Shown: positions 22,637 to 31,502 of the stretch, piece after piece
Layout of the letters: every line of letters starts with the position of its first letter
How positions within the stretch are numbered: position 1 is the first letter of the stretch
From: JAHDHW01 sp965220465
Lineage (GTDB): Bacteria > Bacteroidota > Bacteroidia > Chitinophagales > Saprospiraceae
Reading direction: 5' to 3'
Length of the DNA: 64,000 bases
Assembly: GCA_965220465.1 (NCBI GenBank)
Contig: CBDCPZ010000023.1
Span: forward strand, 795,216-859,215
Translations under genes and position numbers: made by a program
The notes under the pieces: model-generated
The model's database searches: none
What the model saw: the letters and a program-made list of their open reading frames with translations, nothing else
Told to the model about the DNA's origin: nothing

Positions 22637-25438
22637 ATGAAGCATAATACCCGATTTTCGATTTTCATAGTTTTGATTGCGCTCCTTCTAAGTAGCAAAT
22701 TAGAAGGCCAATCAACCATAAAAGGAGAAATTTTAGACGAAAGGGATAATGAACCATTAATTGGAGCAAATGTAATTATAAAGGGCTCAGATGAAGGAAC
22801 AATCACAGATTATGATGGAGAATTCATTTTAAAAACTGATCGCTCTTTTCCTCTTATTCTCATTGTAAGTTATATTGGCTATACAGAATTAGAAATCCAA
22901 CTCGACGCTGCGAATGAAGGATTAGTTTTTAAACTAAATGAAAATACAATTCTTACAGATGTAGTAGAAGTCACATCCCAGCGAATATCTGATAAACAAA
23001 AGCAATCCCCTCTTACCGTTGAATCAATGGACATTTTGGCAATAAAAGAAACGCCATCTGCGAATTTTTATGATGGGCTTGGAGCCTTGAAAGGAGTAGA
23101 TCTTACCACAGCAAGTCTTGGTTTTACGATAGTCAACACAAGAGGATTCAACAGTACCAGTCCGGTTCGTTCACTGCAGATAATTGATGGAGTTGACAAC
23201 CAATCCCCTGGTTTAAATTTTTCACTTGGCAATTTTGTCGGATCTCCTGAATTGGATGTCCTTAAAGTAGATTTGATCGTTGGAGCAAGTAGCGCTTATT
23301 ATGGCCCGAATGCTTTTAATGGAGTTATCGATATGAGAACCAAAAATCCTTTCTACCATAAAGGTCTGTCAGCAGTAGTAAAAGTTGGAGAACGCAACTT
23401 GTACGATATGTCTTTCCGCTATGCCGATGCCATTAAAAATAAAAATGGTGTTGAAAAGTTCGCTTTCAAAATCAATTTTGCTTACATGCAAGCCAATGAT
23501 TGGGAAGCGACTAATTATGATTCATTATACCAATCTGATGTAGGTGTATCAAACCCTGGAGGATATGATGCTGTCAATATTTACGGTGATGAAAACACGG
23601 ATAACTCCAGAAACTTTCTCACCAGCACAAGTTTGAGGCTTGATTATCCAGGCATGGGAATTTTTCACAGAAGGGGCTATAAAGAGGTTGAAGTTGTTGA
23701 TTATGGTACTCGAAATATTAAAGCTAATATGGCTTTGCATTATAAACTGTGGGATGATGTTGAAATTATTGGAGGAGCAAATTACGGAGAAGGTACAACC
23801 GTTTATCAAGGTGATAATCGATTTAGTCTAAAAGGAATTAAATTTTTTCAGGCTAAACTAGAATTGCAAAAACCGAACAAATTTTTTATCCGTAGTTATA
23901 TGACAACTGAAGACGCAGGTGAAAGTTACGATGCATATTTTACGGCCTTACTTTTACAAAAAGCAGCCAAAATAAATTCAAAGTGGACAAATAATTATAT
24001 TACTCACTGGAGAAATACGTATAAAGATAGAGTTGAAGCATTTGAGGGTTATCCAAGTACCACTGTGTTTCCTTTTGATGTAGAAGCACAAGAAGCCGTT
24101 CTGTCTCAAAATCTGGATTCATTGTTTGCATGGTCAATGGAAACTCAAAATTTTGTAAATCAAAACGATAATCCAATTATAGGGAATCCTTTTTTAGAAC
24201 CAGGAACTCCTGAATTCGAAGCAGAATATAATAGAATCACTTCAACATTACCTTCAGATTCTATTAATCCAGGTACTCGATTTTATGACAAATCTGATCT
24301 TTATCATGTTCATGGAGAATATAGATTCACTCCTACCTTTAGCGATATTGTAGTTGGCAGTAATTACCGAAAATATACTCCTGATTCCAGAGGCACCATT
24401 TTTCAGGATACTATGGGCCGTAAAATAACCAATTGGGAATATGGCATTTATGCAGGAATCGAAAAGAAATTTGTTAATAATCAATTGAAATTGAATTTGA
24501 CCGGTCGAATGGATAAAAACCAGAATTTTGATTATTTATTTTCGCCTGCCGTTTCATTGGTTTATACCCCAAATGAAAACCAATATCTGCGTATATCTTT
24601 TTCTTCAGCCATTCGCAATCCAACATTGACTGACCAATATCTTTATTATAATGTTGGAAGAGCGATTTTACTTGGAAATGTTGATGGCGTTGACAGCCTC
24701 GTTACGATAGAGTCTTTAGTAGATTATTTCTACACCCTAGACCCCGATACACTTGTTTATTTTAATGAACCTGGCATACAACCTGAAAAAGTTAAAACTT
24801 TTGAAATTGGTTATAGAGCAACTTTATTTAACAAAATATGGATTGATGCAGGATATTATTATAGCTTTTATGATGATTTTATCGGCTACAAGTTTGGTGC
24901 AGCAGTAGAAGTCAGCCCATTTCCACCTTTTTTACCAACCAAAATCCAACCTTATCGTATCGCTGCGAATGCCCAAAACCGTGTTACTACACAGGGTTTT
25001 TCAATAGGTCTAAACTATTATTTTCCAAAATACCTTGTTATTGCCGGAAATTATTCGTGGAATATTTTAAATAAAAAAGGGACAGATGATCCGATCGTAC
25101 CTGCTTTTAATACGCCAGAACATAAATTTAATATAAGTTTATCAGGAAGAGATATGGCTCTTACTATTGGAAATAAAGTAATCCGAAATTTTGGATTTAA
25201 TGTAAATTATAAATGGGTGGAGGGGTTTTTATTTGAAGGCTCTCCGCAATTTACGGGAGAAATTCCAACTTATGATTTATTGGATGCACAAATAAATTAC
25301 AAATTTGTAAAAATAAACACTACGCTTAAAGTAGGTGCTTCTAACCTGCTCAACAAAAAACAATTCCAGGTCTATGGCGGCCCAAGAGTTGGCCGGCTTG
25401 CTTATGTTTCTTTGCTTTATGAATGGAATAAAAAATAA
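22637..25438 (+). CDS. TonB-dependent receptor with carboxypeptidase-like regulatory domain
   Basis: 933 residues. A signal peptide (FSIFIVLIALLLSSKLEGQ) precedes a CarboxypepD_reg-like domain (about 27-110: IKGEILDERDNEPLIGANVIIKG, DEGTITDYDGEFIL). The plug (about 125-245: LTVESMDILAIKETPSANFYDGLGALKGVD, VNTRGFNSTSPVRSLQIIDGVDNQSPG, SAYYGPNAFNGVIDMRTKNP) is followed by a long barrel ending RVGRLAYVSLLYEWN. There is no SusD partner. The next gene, 79 bp downstream on the same strand, is an exported esterase-like protein, so the two may be co-expressed and act on the same substrate. The ligand is unknown. Confidence 0.9.
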   Translation: MKHNTRFSIFIVLIALLLSSKLEGQSTIKGEILDERDNEPLIGANVIIKGSDEGTITDYDGEFILKTDRSFPLILIVSYIGYTELEIQLDAANEGLVFKLNENTILTDVVEVTSQRISDKQKQSPLTVESMDILAIKETPSANFYDGLGALKGVDLTTASLGFTIVNTRGFNSTSPVRSLQIIDGVDNQSPGLNFSLGNFVGSPELDVLKVDLIVGASSAYYGPNAFNGVIDMRTKNPFYHKGLSAVVKVGERNLYDMSFRYADAIKNKNGVEKFAFKINFAYMQANDWEATNYDSLYQSDVGVSNPGGYDAVNIYGDENTDNSRNFLTSTSLRLDYPGMGIFHRRGYKEVEVVDYGTRNIKANMALHYKLWDDVEIIGGANYGEGTTVYQGDNRFSLKGIKFFQAKLELQKPNKFFIRSYMTTEDAGESYDAYFTALLLQKAAKINSKWTNNYITHWRNTYKDRVEAFEGYPSTTVFPFDVEAQEAVLSQNLDSLFAWSMETQNFVNQNDNPIIGNPFLEPGTPEFEAEYNRITSTLPSDSINPGTRFYDKSDLYHVHGEYRFTPTFSDIVVGSNYRKYTPDSRGTIFQDTMGRKITNWEYGIYAGIEKKFVNNQLKLNLTGRMDKNQNFDYLFSPAVSLVYTPNENQYLRISFSSAIRNPTLTDQYLYYNVGRAILLGNVDGVDSLVTIESLVDYFYTLDPDTLVYFNEPGIQPEKVKTFEIGYRATLFNKIWIDAGYYYSFYDDFIGYKFGAAVEVSPFPPFLPTKIQPYRIAANAQNRVTTQGFSIGLNYYFPKYLVIAGNYSWNILNKKGTDDPIVPAFNTPEHKFNISLSGRDMALTIGNKVIRNFGFNVNYKWVEGFLFEGSPQFTGEIPTYDLLDAQINYKFVKINTTLKVGASNLLNKKQFQVYGGPRVGRLAYVSLLYEWNKK

Positions 25439-25517
25439 TGGAAATTAATTTTGATAACCAGCAATTGGAAAAAACTCATAATTATTATTTTGTAACCTTT
25501 TAATAAAAATTCAATTT

Positions 25518-27074
25518 ATGAAAACTTGTTTTACCACAATCATGTTTTTGCTCACTATCTTCCAGATGAACGCACAACGATATCTAGAAGAGGTATTCGA
25601 TTCGGTAGTTGTTGTTAGTAATGTTGAATATTCTCAAAACATTACCGTGATCACCGGAAGCCCTACTATGGATACATTACACGCAGATTATTACATGCCT
25701 TTTGGAGATGTCGAAACTAATCGACCATTGGTGGTATATATACATACCGGAAGCTTTTTACCTGCAGGCCCTCCATCGTTTGCAAATGGACAGCCGACTG
25801 GTTCCAAGATGGATTATGCAGTTGTTGAATCTTGTACCAGGCTTGCAAAAATGGGTTATGTTGTTGCAGCAATTGAATACCGACTAGGTTGGAATCCATT
25901 AGCTGCTACCGTTGAAATAAGAAGAAACCAATTAATCAATGCTGCCTATAGAAGCTTGCAGGATATGAGAGCTTTTGTAAGATTTAACTGGCTAACCTGG
26001 CAAAATGCAGATAATCCTTATGGAATTTCTCCTTGTAAAATTGCAGCTTTTGGACAAGGAACTGGCGGATATGTAGCTTTAGTTGGCGCAACACTTGATA
26101 TGCAGCAAGAAGTCAATATCCCAAAATTTCAGGATCCAGGGACTGGTGAATATTATATAAATCCTGCAGTAATAGGAGATATTTACGGAGAAATGCAGGC
26201 GGCTATTAATGTTCCCAACCATGTTGGTTGGCCTTCTGATATCCATTTTTCTTTCAATGCGGGAGGAGCCCTTGGTGACTCTAGCTGGATAGATGCCAAT
26301 TCAAAACCAATGGCAGGTGCACATGTGGTTTCTGACCCATTTGCTCCATTTGGAATAGATACGGATACCGGTTTGACAGATTGTGAAGGGCTTGTAATCG
26401 TTCCTACAACAGGAGACCCGGTAGTTAATGTAGCTGGAACCAAATGCATAATGGAAATTGCAAATTCATTGGGAATTAATGATGTTTTTGACGATGATTT
26501 AGTTAATAATGACCCAATAAAACAAGAAGTTATAGGGCAACAATATGCTGAAGATAATCTTTGGGCTATTCACCGTCCTTCCCCTGAGTCTGCTCCATGG
26601 GAATACTGGGATGCAGCTTTTTGGGACATGATCCCTCACCCAACTGGTGGGACCTTCCATACTGTTGCTCTTCAAACCAACCCGGACATGTCTTTGACCA
26701 AAGCTAATTTGTATATAGATACGCTTATTGCTCTTTTTGCTCCGCGATCTTACCTCGCGCTTGGGCTTGCTGATTTGGATGAACCAGGTGGTTTTGAATG
26801 TATGGCTGTTTCTGTTAAAGATTTAATTGATAAGACGGATGTTAATCTGACCCTGGCGCCAAACCCAGCAGAAAATTATATCAATTTCAATGCAGAGGAA
26901 GCTCAAATCCTTGATTTGCAGCTTTTTGATATTAGCGGACGTATGATAAAAAGCATCCAAAACATTAATTCGAACAACTATCAACTCAACCGGGGCAATA
27001 TTCCTCCTGGAATTTATATAGCAAAGGTTCGTTTTGAAGAAGGTATAATTGGAGAAAAAGTGATTTTCAAGTAA
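25518..27074 (+). CDS. Exported alpha/beta-hydrolase-like protein with T9SS sorting domain; nucleophile serine absent
   Basis: 518 residues. A signal peptide (1-19) is followed by a carboxylesterase-like fold (about 35-420): LHADYYMPFGDVETNRPLVVYIHTGSF resembles the oxyanion strand, and AAIEYRLGWNP the region before the nucleophile. At the nucleophile elbow the sequence is FGQGTGGYVAL, so the Ser of GxSxG is replaced by Gly (or Thr, if shifted by one). IHRPSPESAPWEYW and a late PHPTGGTFH His region remain. Residues about 445-518 are a T9SS type A sorting domain (LAPNPAENYINF ... PPGIYIAKVRF). Without the serine it may be a binding protein or use another mechanism. It ends at a strong terminator. 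Confidence 0.8.
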   Translation: MKTCFTTIMFLLTIFQMNAQRYLEEVFDSVVVVSNVEYSQNITVITGSPTMDTLHADYYMPFGDVETNRPLVVYIHTGSFLPAGPPSFANGQPTGSKMDYAVVESCTRLAKMGYVVAAIEYRLGWNPLAATVEIRRNQLINAAYRSLQDMRAFVRFNWLTWQNADNPYGISPCKIAAFGQGTGGYVALVGATLDMQQEVNIPKFQDPGTGEYYINPAVIGDIYGEMQAAINVPNHVGWPSDIHFSFNAGGALGDSSWIDANSKPMAGAHVVSDPFAPFGIDTDTGLTDCEGLVIVPTTGDPVVNVAGTKCIMEIANSLGINDVFDDDLVNNDPIKQEVIGQQYAEDNLWAIHRPSPESAPWEYWDAAFWDMIPHPTGGTFHTVALQTNPDMSLTKANLYIDTLIALFAPRSYLALGLADLDEPGGFECMAVSVKDLIDKTDVNLTLAPNPAENYINFNAEEAQILDLQLFDISGRMIKSIQNINSNNYQLNRGNIPPGIYIAKVRFEEGIIGEKVIFK

Positions 27075-27091
27075 TTGAATTAATATGATAT

Positions 27092-27129
27092 AAAAAAGGT
27101 TTGGTCAGTAAACTGATCAAACCTTTTTT
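27092..27129 (+). terminator. Intrinsic terminator after the esterase-like gene
   Basis: A 17-bp stem with one mismatch (AAAAAAGGTTTGGTCAG / CTGATCAAACCTTTTTT) has a 4-base loop and ends in a T tract. It starts 18 bp after the stop codon at 27074 and separates this gene from the oxidase subunit. Confidence 0.88.
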
Positions 27130-27152
27130 TGTATTATTAGGCAAAACTAAAA

Positions 27153-27767
27153 ATGGATCAATCAATGGAAGGCTCAAATAGCCGCTCTTCTAAACTCCAT
27201 CCCTACAACATCTTTCTCACCTTAATACTCGCAAGTATTACGGTACTTTTTCTGGCATTTTCAGTTGCTTATGTGTATTCAAGAGTTGAGGCAGATATAC
27301 CTGCAATTGAATTGCCTATAATTTTTTATTTCAACACTTTAATTCTTATTGGCAGCAGTTTTACGATGAGATGGGCCAAACAATGTTATTTGAATGATCA
27401 GACCGAACGATACCAATTGGCTCTTTTGTCCACAATACTTTTAACGGTAATATTTATGGTTTGCCAATATATTGGTTGGAGTGATTTGTTTAACCGGAAA
27501 TTATTTTTTGGAACAGAGAATTCTTCTTCCTATCTCTATCTGATTTCAGGTTTGCACTTTGCGCATGTACTTACAGGGCTACCCTTTTTAATCCTTTTTT
27601 TAAATACGGCGAGAAAAAAAATGAAAGAACCAGTCAGTGTTTTAATCTATTTTAGTGATCCGGAAAAAAGATTAAAGCTCAGATTATTGACGATTTACTG
27701 GCATTTTTTAGATATTCTGTGGATTTACCTGGTGCTGTTTTTTTGGATAAATAGAATGATAGGTTAA
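27153..27767 (+). CDS. Cytochrome c oxidase subunit III family protein (heme-copper oxidase)
   Basis: 204 residues with five hydrophobic helices (about 25-48, 60-78, 93-112, 126-147, 175-199), the short form of subunit III. Family signatures are FFGTENSSSYLYLISGLHFAHVLTGLPFLILF and the C-terminal LRLLTIYWHFLDILWIYLVLFFW, where the conserved WHFLD segment lies. Subunit III supports the proton-pumping core of quinol or cytochrome c oxidases. Subunits I, II and IV are not adjacent, which is unusual. It may be a second copy or a stand-alone member of a dispersed operon. It sits between a terminator and a short ORF. Confidence 0.85.
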   Translation: MDQSMEGSNSRSSKLHPYNIFLTLILASITVLFLAFSVAYVYSRVEADIPAIELPIIFYFNTLILIGSSFTMRWAKQCYLNDQTERYQLALLSTILLTVIFMVCQYIGWSDLFNRKLFFGTENSSSYLYLISGLHFAHVLTGLPFLILFLNTARKKMKEPVSVLIYFSDPEKRLKLRLLTIYWHFLDILWIYLVLFFWINRMIG

Positions 27768-27781
27768 AGAATAAGCCAGAG

Positions 27782-27789
27782 TATCTTTG
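27782..27789 (+). promoter_or_regulatory. Candidate -7 promoter element before a short ORF
   Basis: TATCTTTG is a full match to TAnnTTTG and lies 16 bp before the ATG of a 69-codon ORF at 27806. The expected -33 TTTG is not seen. Confidence 0.4.
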
Positions 27790-27805
27790 CCTTTTAATCA
27801 TCAAT

Positions 27806-28015
27806 ATGACAAACAGATTCAGTCTTTTGAATAGAAATAGGCTCCGAACTCTGGCTATTTTATCGGTTTCTGGTTATTGCTCAAAATCTAATTCTTTTCA
27901 ATCAGATATTGATTTGATCCGACTTTATCCATCCACTTTCATAGGTCTGAAAAATTTAGACAGATTACTTGCTAAAGTCAGTAGCATAATATTCAATTAT
28001 ATGAAATTGTGCTAA
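27806..28015 (+). CDS. Short ORF abutting the IS element, uncertain
   Basis: 69 codons, Ser/Leu/Arg-rich, with no recognised family and no signal peptide. It is listed because a good promoter-like TATCTTTG lies just upstream. The last codon and stop lie in the left end of the insertion sequence. If the element and one target copy are removed, the frame would read ATG AAA TTG TGA and stop one codon earlier, so the insertion hardly changes the product. Coding status is doubtful; it may equally be an untranslated leader of something disrupted by the insertion. Confidence 0.25.
   Translation: MTNRFSLLNRNRLRTLAILSVSGYCSKSNSFQSDIDLIRLYPSTFIGLKNLDRLLAKVSSIIFNYMKLC
28003..28011. repeat. Target-site duplication, left copy
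   Basis: GAAATTGTG immediately precedes the left end of the IS element and is repeated exactly at 29172-29180 after the right end. Confidence 0.93.
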
Positions 28016-28028
28016 GTACAGGACAAAA
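28012..28028. repeat. IS terminal inverted repeat, left
   Basis: CTAAGTACAGGACAAAA; its reverse complement occurs at 29155-29171 without mismatch. Confidence 0.94.
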
Positions 28029-29082
28029 GTCCAATTTCATAATATAAGCTCAAAAAGTTGAGCAGTTTGTGTTTGATATAATCTAAACCAATGCGAAAGA
28101 TGCTAAACAATTTGGCTTTTCGCTTTTTGAGGTTTTTTAAAGGAATTTGATGACCTTGTTCTACAAGGAACTCACCTGTTTTAAAAGCCCAAATAAAAGC
28201 AATGGCCAAGATATAAATTAAGGTATCGATTCTTTCCAGTTTTGTTAAGTGAGTGTCTTCAAAATTGAATCCTCGCTTTTTACAAGCACTGAAAAAGACT
28301 TCAATACCCCATCTTTGAGCATACAATTGAGTGCCATGTTTTAAAGGAAGATCACTAATCAAAATCAAGTATTCCTTTCCAGATAGTTTTTGCCCTCCGA
28401 CAAAAAGCCGGTGGCTAAACAGCACTCTTTGTTTACGTAAAGCTTGAAAAGAATCACTTTGAAAAAGCCGCCAGGCAGCTTTTTCTGTCATCTTTCCGGG
28501 CTTGCGAATTTTAGCATCTTTTCGGATTCGGATAATAAAATGTAAAGCTTGTTTTTTCAAATAAGCTAACCATTTATTAGCAGCAAACTCTCTGTCCATC
28601 AGCAAGTAACGAATACGTTTTTTCTGTGCATCGTTCAGGTAAGACAGCAGTTTTTCAAGCAATAAGATGCGTTCCTCCTGATTGGATTGCCCTCGTTTAT
28701 CGAGCATCATCCAAACCAATGGAATGGCAGTGCCGCGCCAGGAAATACCAATAGTCAAAATATTAATGTTGACTCGGCCGAATTTCCAGTTGGTGCGATC
28801 CATGCTTAAAGCGATCCATTGACCTTGAGTGCCGTAATGAGACCAGGCCAATTGGACAAAACAGCTTTGACAAAAAGAATACTGTTTCATAAATCGCTGA
28901 ATCCGTTTGAAGTTGCTGCTTAGTTGGACAACGTGATTGATCACCAGTGATAATTGAGCAAAATTGACCGTGCACATCTTCAAAACTGCCAGTATTAATT
29001 TGCTCATCATCGTTATTCGTTGACCTTGTCCGATAAAATGTTGGGAAAGCTCTTCTTTTAGAGCCTTTTCTGTATCTTTCAT
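28012..29082 (-). CDS. IS4-family DDE transposase
   Basis: 356 residues. An N-terminal DNA-binding region (about 1-85) precedes the RNase-H-like core with Asp95 in SMDRTNW, Asp163 in LMDREF and Glu261 in QRWGIEVFFSACKKRGF. The last segment shows the exact IS4 signature Y-(2)-R-(3)-E-(6)-K (Tyr254, Arg257, Glu261, Lys268). Between Asp163 and Glu261 lies the beta-strand insertion usual for the family. All catalytic residues are present, so the element should be active. The ORF starts 73 bp inside the right end of the element and its stop codon coincides with the left tip. Confidence 0.94.
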   Translation of the reverse strand: MKDTEKALKEELSQHFIGQGQRITMMSKLILAVLKMCTVNFAQLSLVINHVVQLSSNFKRIQRFMKQYSFCQSCFVQLAWSHYGTQGQWIALSMDRTNWKFGRVNINILTIGISWRGTAIPLVWMMLDKRGQSNQEERILLLEKLLSYLNDAQKKRIRYLLMDREFAANKWLAYLKKQALHFIIRIRKDAKIRKPGKMTEKAAWRLFQSDSFQALRKQRVLFSHRLFVGGQKLSGKEYLILISDLPLKHGTQLYAQRWGIEVFFSACKKRGFNFEDTHLTKLERIDTLIYILAIAFIWAFKTGEFLVEQGHQIPLKNLKKRKAKLFSIFRIGLDYIKHKLLNFLSLYYEIGLLSCT

Positions 29083-29154
29083 AGTGAGTAATTGGGCTTT
29101 AGGTTATTGATGATTTTAGCAACAACAATTTACCTATTTATCTCAATTACTCAT

Positions 29155-29171
29155 TTTTGTCCTGTACTTAG
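29155..29171. repeat. IS terminal inverted repeat, right
   Basis: TTTTGTCCTGTACTTAG, exact reverse complement of 28012-28028. Confidence 0.94.
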
Positions 29172-29180
29172 GAAATTGTG
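29172..29180. repeat. Target-site duplication, right copy
   Basis: GAAATTGTG follows the right inverted repeat and matches 28003-28011 exactly. Confidence 0.93.
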
Positions 29181-29399
29181 ATAAACCGGTATTTCCTTTG
29201 AAATATTAAATTCAATTATCGTTTTTGAAAATACTCAATGTGTTTTACAATTTACATATTTTCAAATATAGGTATATTTTTAAATTAAACAAAATCGTAC
29301 TATGTCTTTTATACAAACAATTTTCAGGGGATAATTTCAAACCAAAAAGCTTGGAAAAAATTGACTAACAAATCATTTTCGAAATATACCAAGCAAAGT

Positions 29400-29430
29400 T
29401 TTGAGATCTTTGCCGTGAAAATTATCTTTG
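29400..29430 (+). promoter_or_regulatory. Complete Bacteroidota-type promoter of the DUF3857 gene
   Basis: TTTG at 29400-29403 (-33 element), a 19-bp spacer, and TATCTTTG at 29423-29430 (-7 element) match both parts of the consensus. The start codon follows 26 bp later at 29457, giving a short untranslated leader. This is the best promoter match in the window. Confidence 0.75.
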
Positions 29431-29456
29431 AGTAGCTATGAAATAAATCACTAGAA

Positions 29457-31367
29457 ATGAAAACTAAATTCCTATTCTTTATTATTTGTTCCTTTCTAAC
29501 TTTGCAGGCATTTACGCAATCCCTTGCCAAATGGGGCGAATTGAGAAATTATGAAAAACAAATGACTGTTTGCTCCTTTGATTCGACTGCTGAAGCAGTT
29601 GTATTGAGTGATTTTCAAAGGGTTGACATTTACACGACCGGCATTACTATCAAACACCATAAGCGAATTAAAATATTGAAGGATAATGCAAAGGACAGGG
29701 CGAATATAATTATCCCATATTATCATGGAAACGGACTCGAAGATATTACCTCAATAAAGGCCCAAACCATAAACCTTGAAAATGGCAAACCAATAAAAAG
29801 GTCATTAAAATCAAAAGAATTTTTTAGGACAAAAGTAGATGAGGTTTGGTCAAATCTTGTTTTTACCTTTCCGGAAGTTCGTGCAGGTTCAATTATTGAA
29901 TTTGAATACACTAAATCGTCTTTCAGCTACAGCTCATTTACCAAATGGTCATTTCAATCAGATATCCCGACACTTTTTAGTCAAATCACTGCTTATATTG
30001 GTAGAAGTTTTCGCTACAAAATTTATTATCAGGGAGGGCGCTTAGTTGAAAAATACAAAGAAGGGGCCTACGACACCTGGCTTATGACCAATCTTCCCAA
30101 AATTAAAAAAGAACCTTTTTGTCCTAACTACCACGACTATATTGAGCAAATTAATTTTCAATGTGAAAGCCGCATCACTTCAATTGGCACCAGGGAAATT
30201 ATAATGAAATCGTGGGAAGAATTTGCTAAAGATTTACTTGTGGAATCAGAGTTTACCAAAATCCTTAACAAAGAAAACAAAGTTAAAGACGTAATTTATT
30301 CGGTGATTAACGAAGGTGATACTCCTATTGAAAAGATAAAAAAGATCTTCAACTATGTTTCTTCAAACTTTACATGGGATAACCATATTGGCCTTTATCC
30401 GGATAAAAATTTAAAAGAATTACAAGAGCAAAAAGGAGGGAGTGCACAAGAAATAAATACCTACCTGATCTTGCTTCTTAGAAGTGCAGGATTAGAAGCT
30501 GATCCACTTTTGATAAGCTCAAAAGATCATGGAATTGTTTCAAAATCATTACCTTTTAAATATCAATTTAATTATTTGATTTGCAATGTTCATCTTGATG
30601 GTAAAGATTTAATTCTGGATGCATCAAAAGGAAAGAAACCATATAATTTGCTGGATAAAAACAACCTTAATCAACATGGGTTTTTGGTTCATAAAGATGC
30701 TTCCAGATGGGTTGACATCAAGGTAAACAGCAAAACCAGAACGTATAAATTGGTGTCAATGGAATTCGGAAATCCGGAAGAAATACAATACAAACTGGAT
30801 GTTTCATTCCGTGCTTATGATGCACAGGATATGCGTGAAGGAATTAGCTCAGTCGGAGTCGAAAAATATATTTTAAACGAATTAATCCGTGAAAAAGCGG
30901 AAATCGCCATTGATAGCTTTTCAACAAAAGACCTGGAAGATTTGGAAAAACCGACTTTCATTTCGGCCTATATAAGAGATAGGAATCTTTGCATGGCAAA
31001 TGATGATTATGTTTATCTAAATCCTTTTGTAGATGCATTTGATGACAGTAATCCGTTTAATGAATCAGAACGCTATTTACCCATTGATCTATATTATCCT
31101 TTTGAAGAAGGGTACATTCTTAATTTAACCATTTCAGACGAATATGAAGTTATTGAATTTCCAAAATCAATGAATGTCAAATTAAGTGGTGATAAAGGTT
31201 TTTTGAATTTCTACTCTTCGTTAAACAATAATAAAATTCAATTACGGATTAACTTAATTCTTAAAGAATCTTTTTTCCTACAAAATGAATATTCAACCTT
31301 AAAAGAACTATTTGACTTATACATTGAAAAACGCCAGGAGCAAATTGTTTTAAAAAAGAAAGTCTAA
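29457..31367 (+). CDS. DUF3857 / transglutaminase-fold exported protein, catalytic residues missing
   Basis: 636 residues. A signal peptide (FLFFIICSFLTLQAFTQ) is followed by a DUF3857 domain (about 55-240: YTTGITIKHHKRIKIL ... VFTFPEVRAGSIIEFEYT). A transglutaminase-like core comes next (about 280-400) and a beta-rich C-terminal domain after it. In active transglutaminases the core reads GxC, but here KGGSAQEINTYLILLLRSAGLEADP has Ala at that position. The later His region is FNYLICNVHLDGKDLILDAS, with Tyr in place of His. It is therefore probably a non-enzymatic member, common in this phylum as far as I recall. It is periplasmic or outer-membrane facing; the role is unknown. Confidence 0.85.
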   Translation: MKTKFLFFIICSFLTLQAFTQSLAKWGELRNYEKQMTVCSFDSTAEAVVLSDFQRVDIYTTGITIKHHKRIKILKDNAKDRANIIIPYYHGNGLEDITSIKAQTINLENGKPIKRSLKSKEFFRTKVDEVWSNLVFTFPEVRAGSIIEFEYTKSSFSYSSFTKWSFQSDIPTLFSQITAYIGRSFRYKIYYQGGRLVEKYKEGAYDTWLMTNLPKIKKEPFCPNYHDYIEQINFQCESRITSIGTREIIMKSWEEFAKDLLVESEFTKILNKENKVKDVIYSVINEGDTPIEKIKKIFNYVSSNFTWDNHIGLYPDKNLKELQEQKGGSAQEINTYLILLLRSAGLEADPLLISSKDHGIVSKSLPFKYQFNYLICNVHLDGKDLILDASKGKKPYNLLDKNNLNQHGFLVHKDASRWVDIKVNSKTRTYKLVSMEFGNPEEIQYKLDVSFRAYDAQDMREGISSVGVEKYILNELIREKAEIAIDSFSTKDLEDLEKPTFISAYIRDRNLCMANDDYVYLNPFVDAFDDSNPFNESERYLPIDLYYPFEEGYILNLTISDEYEVIEFPKSMNVKLSGDKGFLNFYSSLNNNKIQLRINLILKESFFLQNEYSTLKELFDLYIEKRQEQIVLKKKV

Positions 31368-31448
31368 AAATCATGGTTTCAATGAAAAACCAGTTGTTAT
31401 TTACCTGTTATTTTTCCGTTTTGGTTATAGAAGTTGAATGGTAGATAC

Positions 31449-31456
31449 TATCTTTG
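31449..31456 (+). promoter_or_regulatory. Candidate -7 promoter element of purL
   Basis: TATCTTTG matches TAnnTTTG 46 bp before the purL start at 31503. A TTTG lies at 31420-31423, but the spacing of 25 bp is longer than usual. Confidence 0.5.
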
Positions 31457-31502
31457 CATTTTTATTTGCGAAAATATTTATACACCAATTTAACTCAAAT
31501 TA

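Larger units (their letters stand above)
28012..29171 (-). mobile_element. Complete IS4-family insertion sequence (1160 bp)
   Basis: The element is bounded by 17-bp perfect terminal inverted repeats beginning CTAAGTACAGGACAAAA and by a 9-bp direct duplication of the target. It carries one transposase gene on the minus strand whose TAG stop codon is formed by the outermost three bases of the left repeat. The intact frame, perfect repeats and perfect duplication indicate a recent insertion. No passenger gene is present. It lies between the oxidase subunit III gene and a DUF3857 gene and disrupts no recognised gene. Confidence 0.95.

Noticed and set aside
28012..29171. IS element as one end of a composite transposon carrying the neighbouring genes
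   Set aside because: The 9-bp target duplication directly flanks the single element, and no second copy is present in the window.
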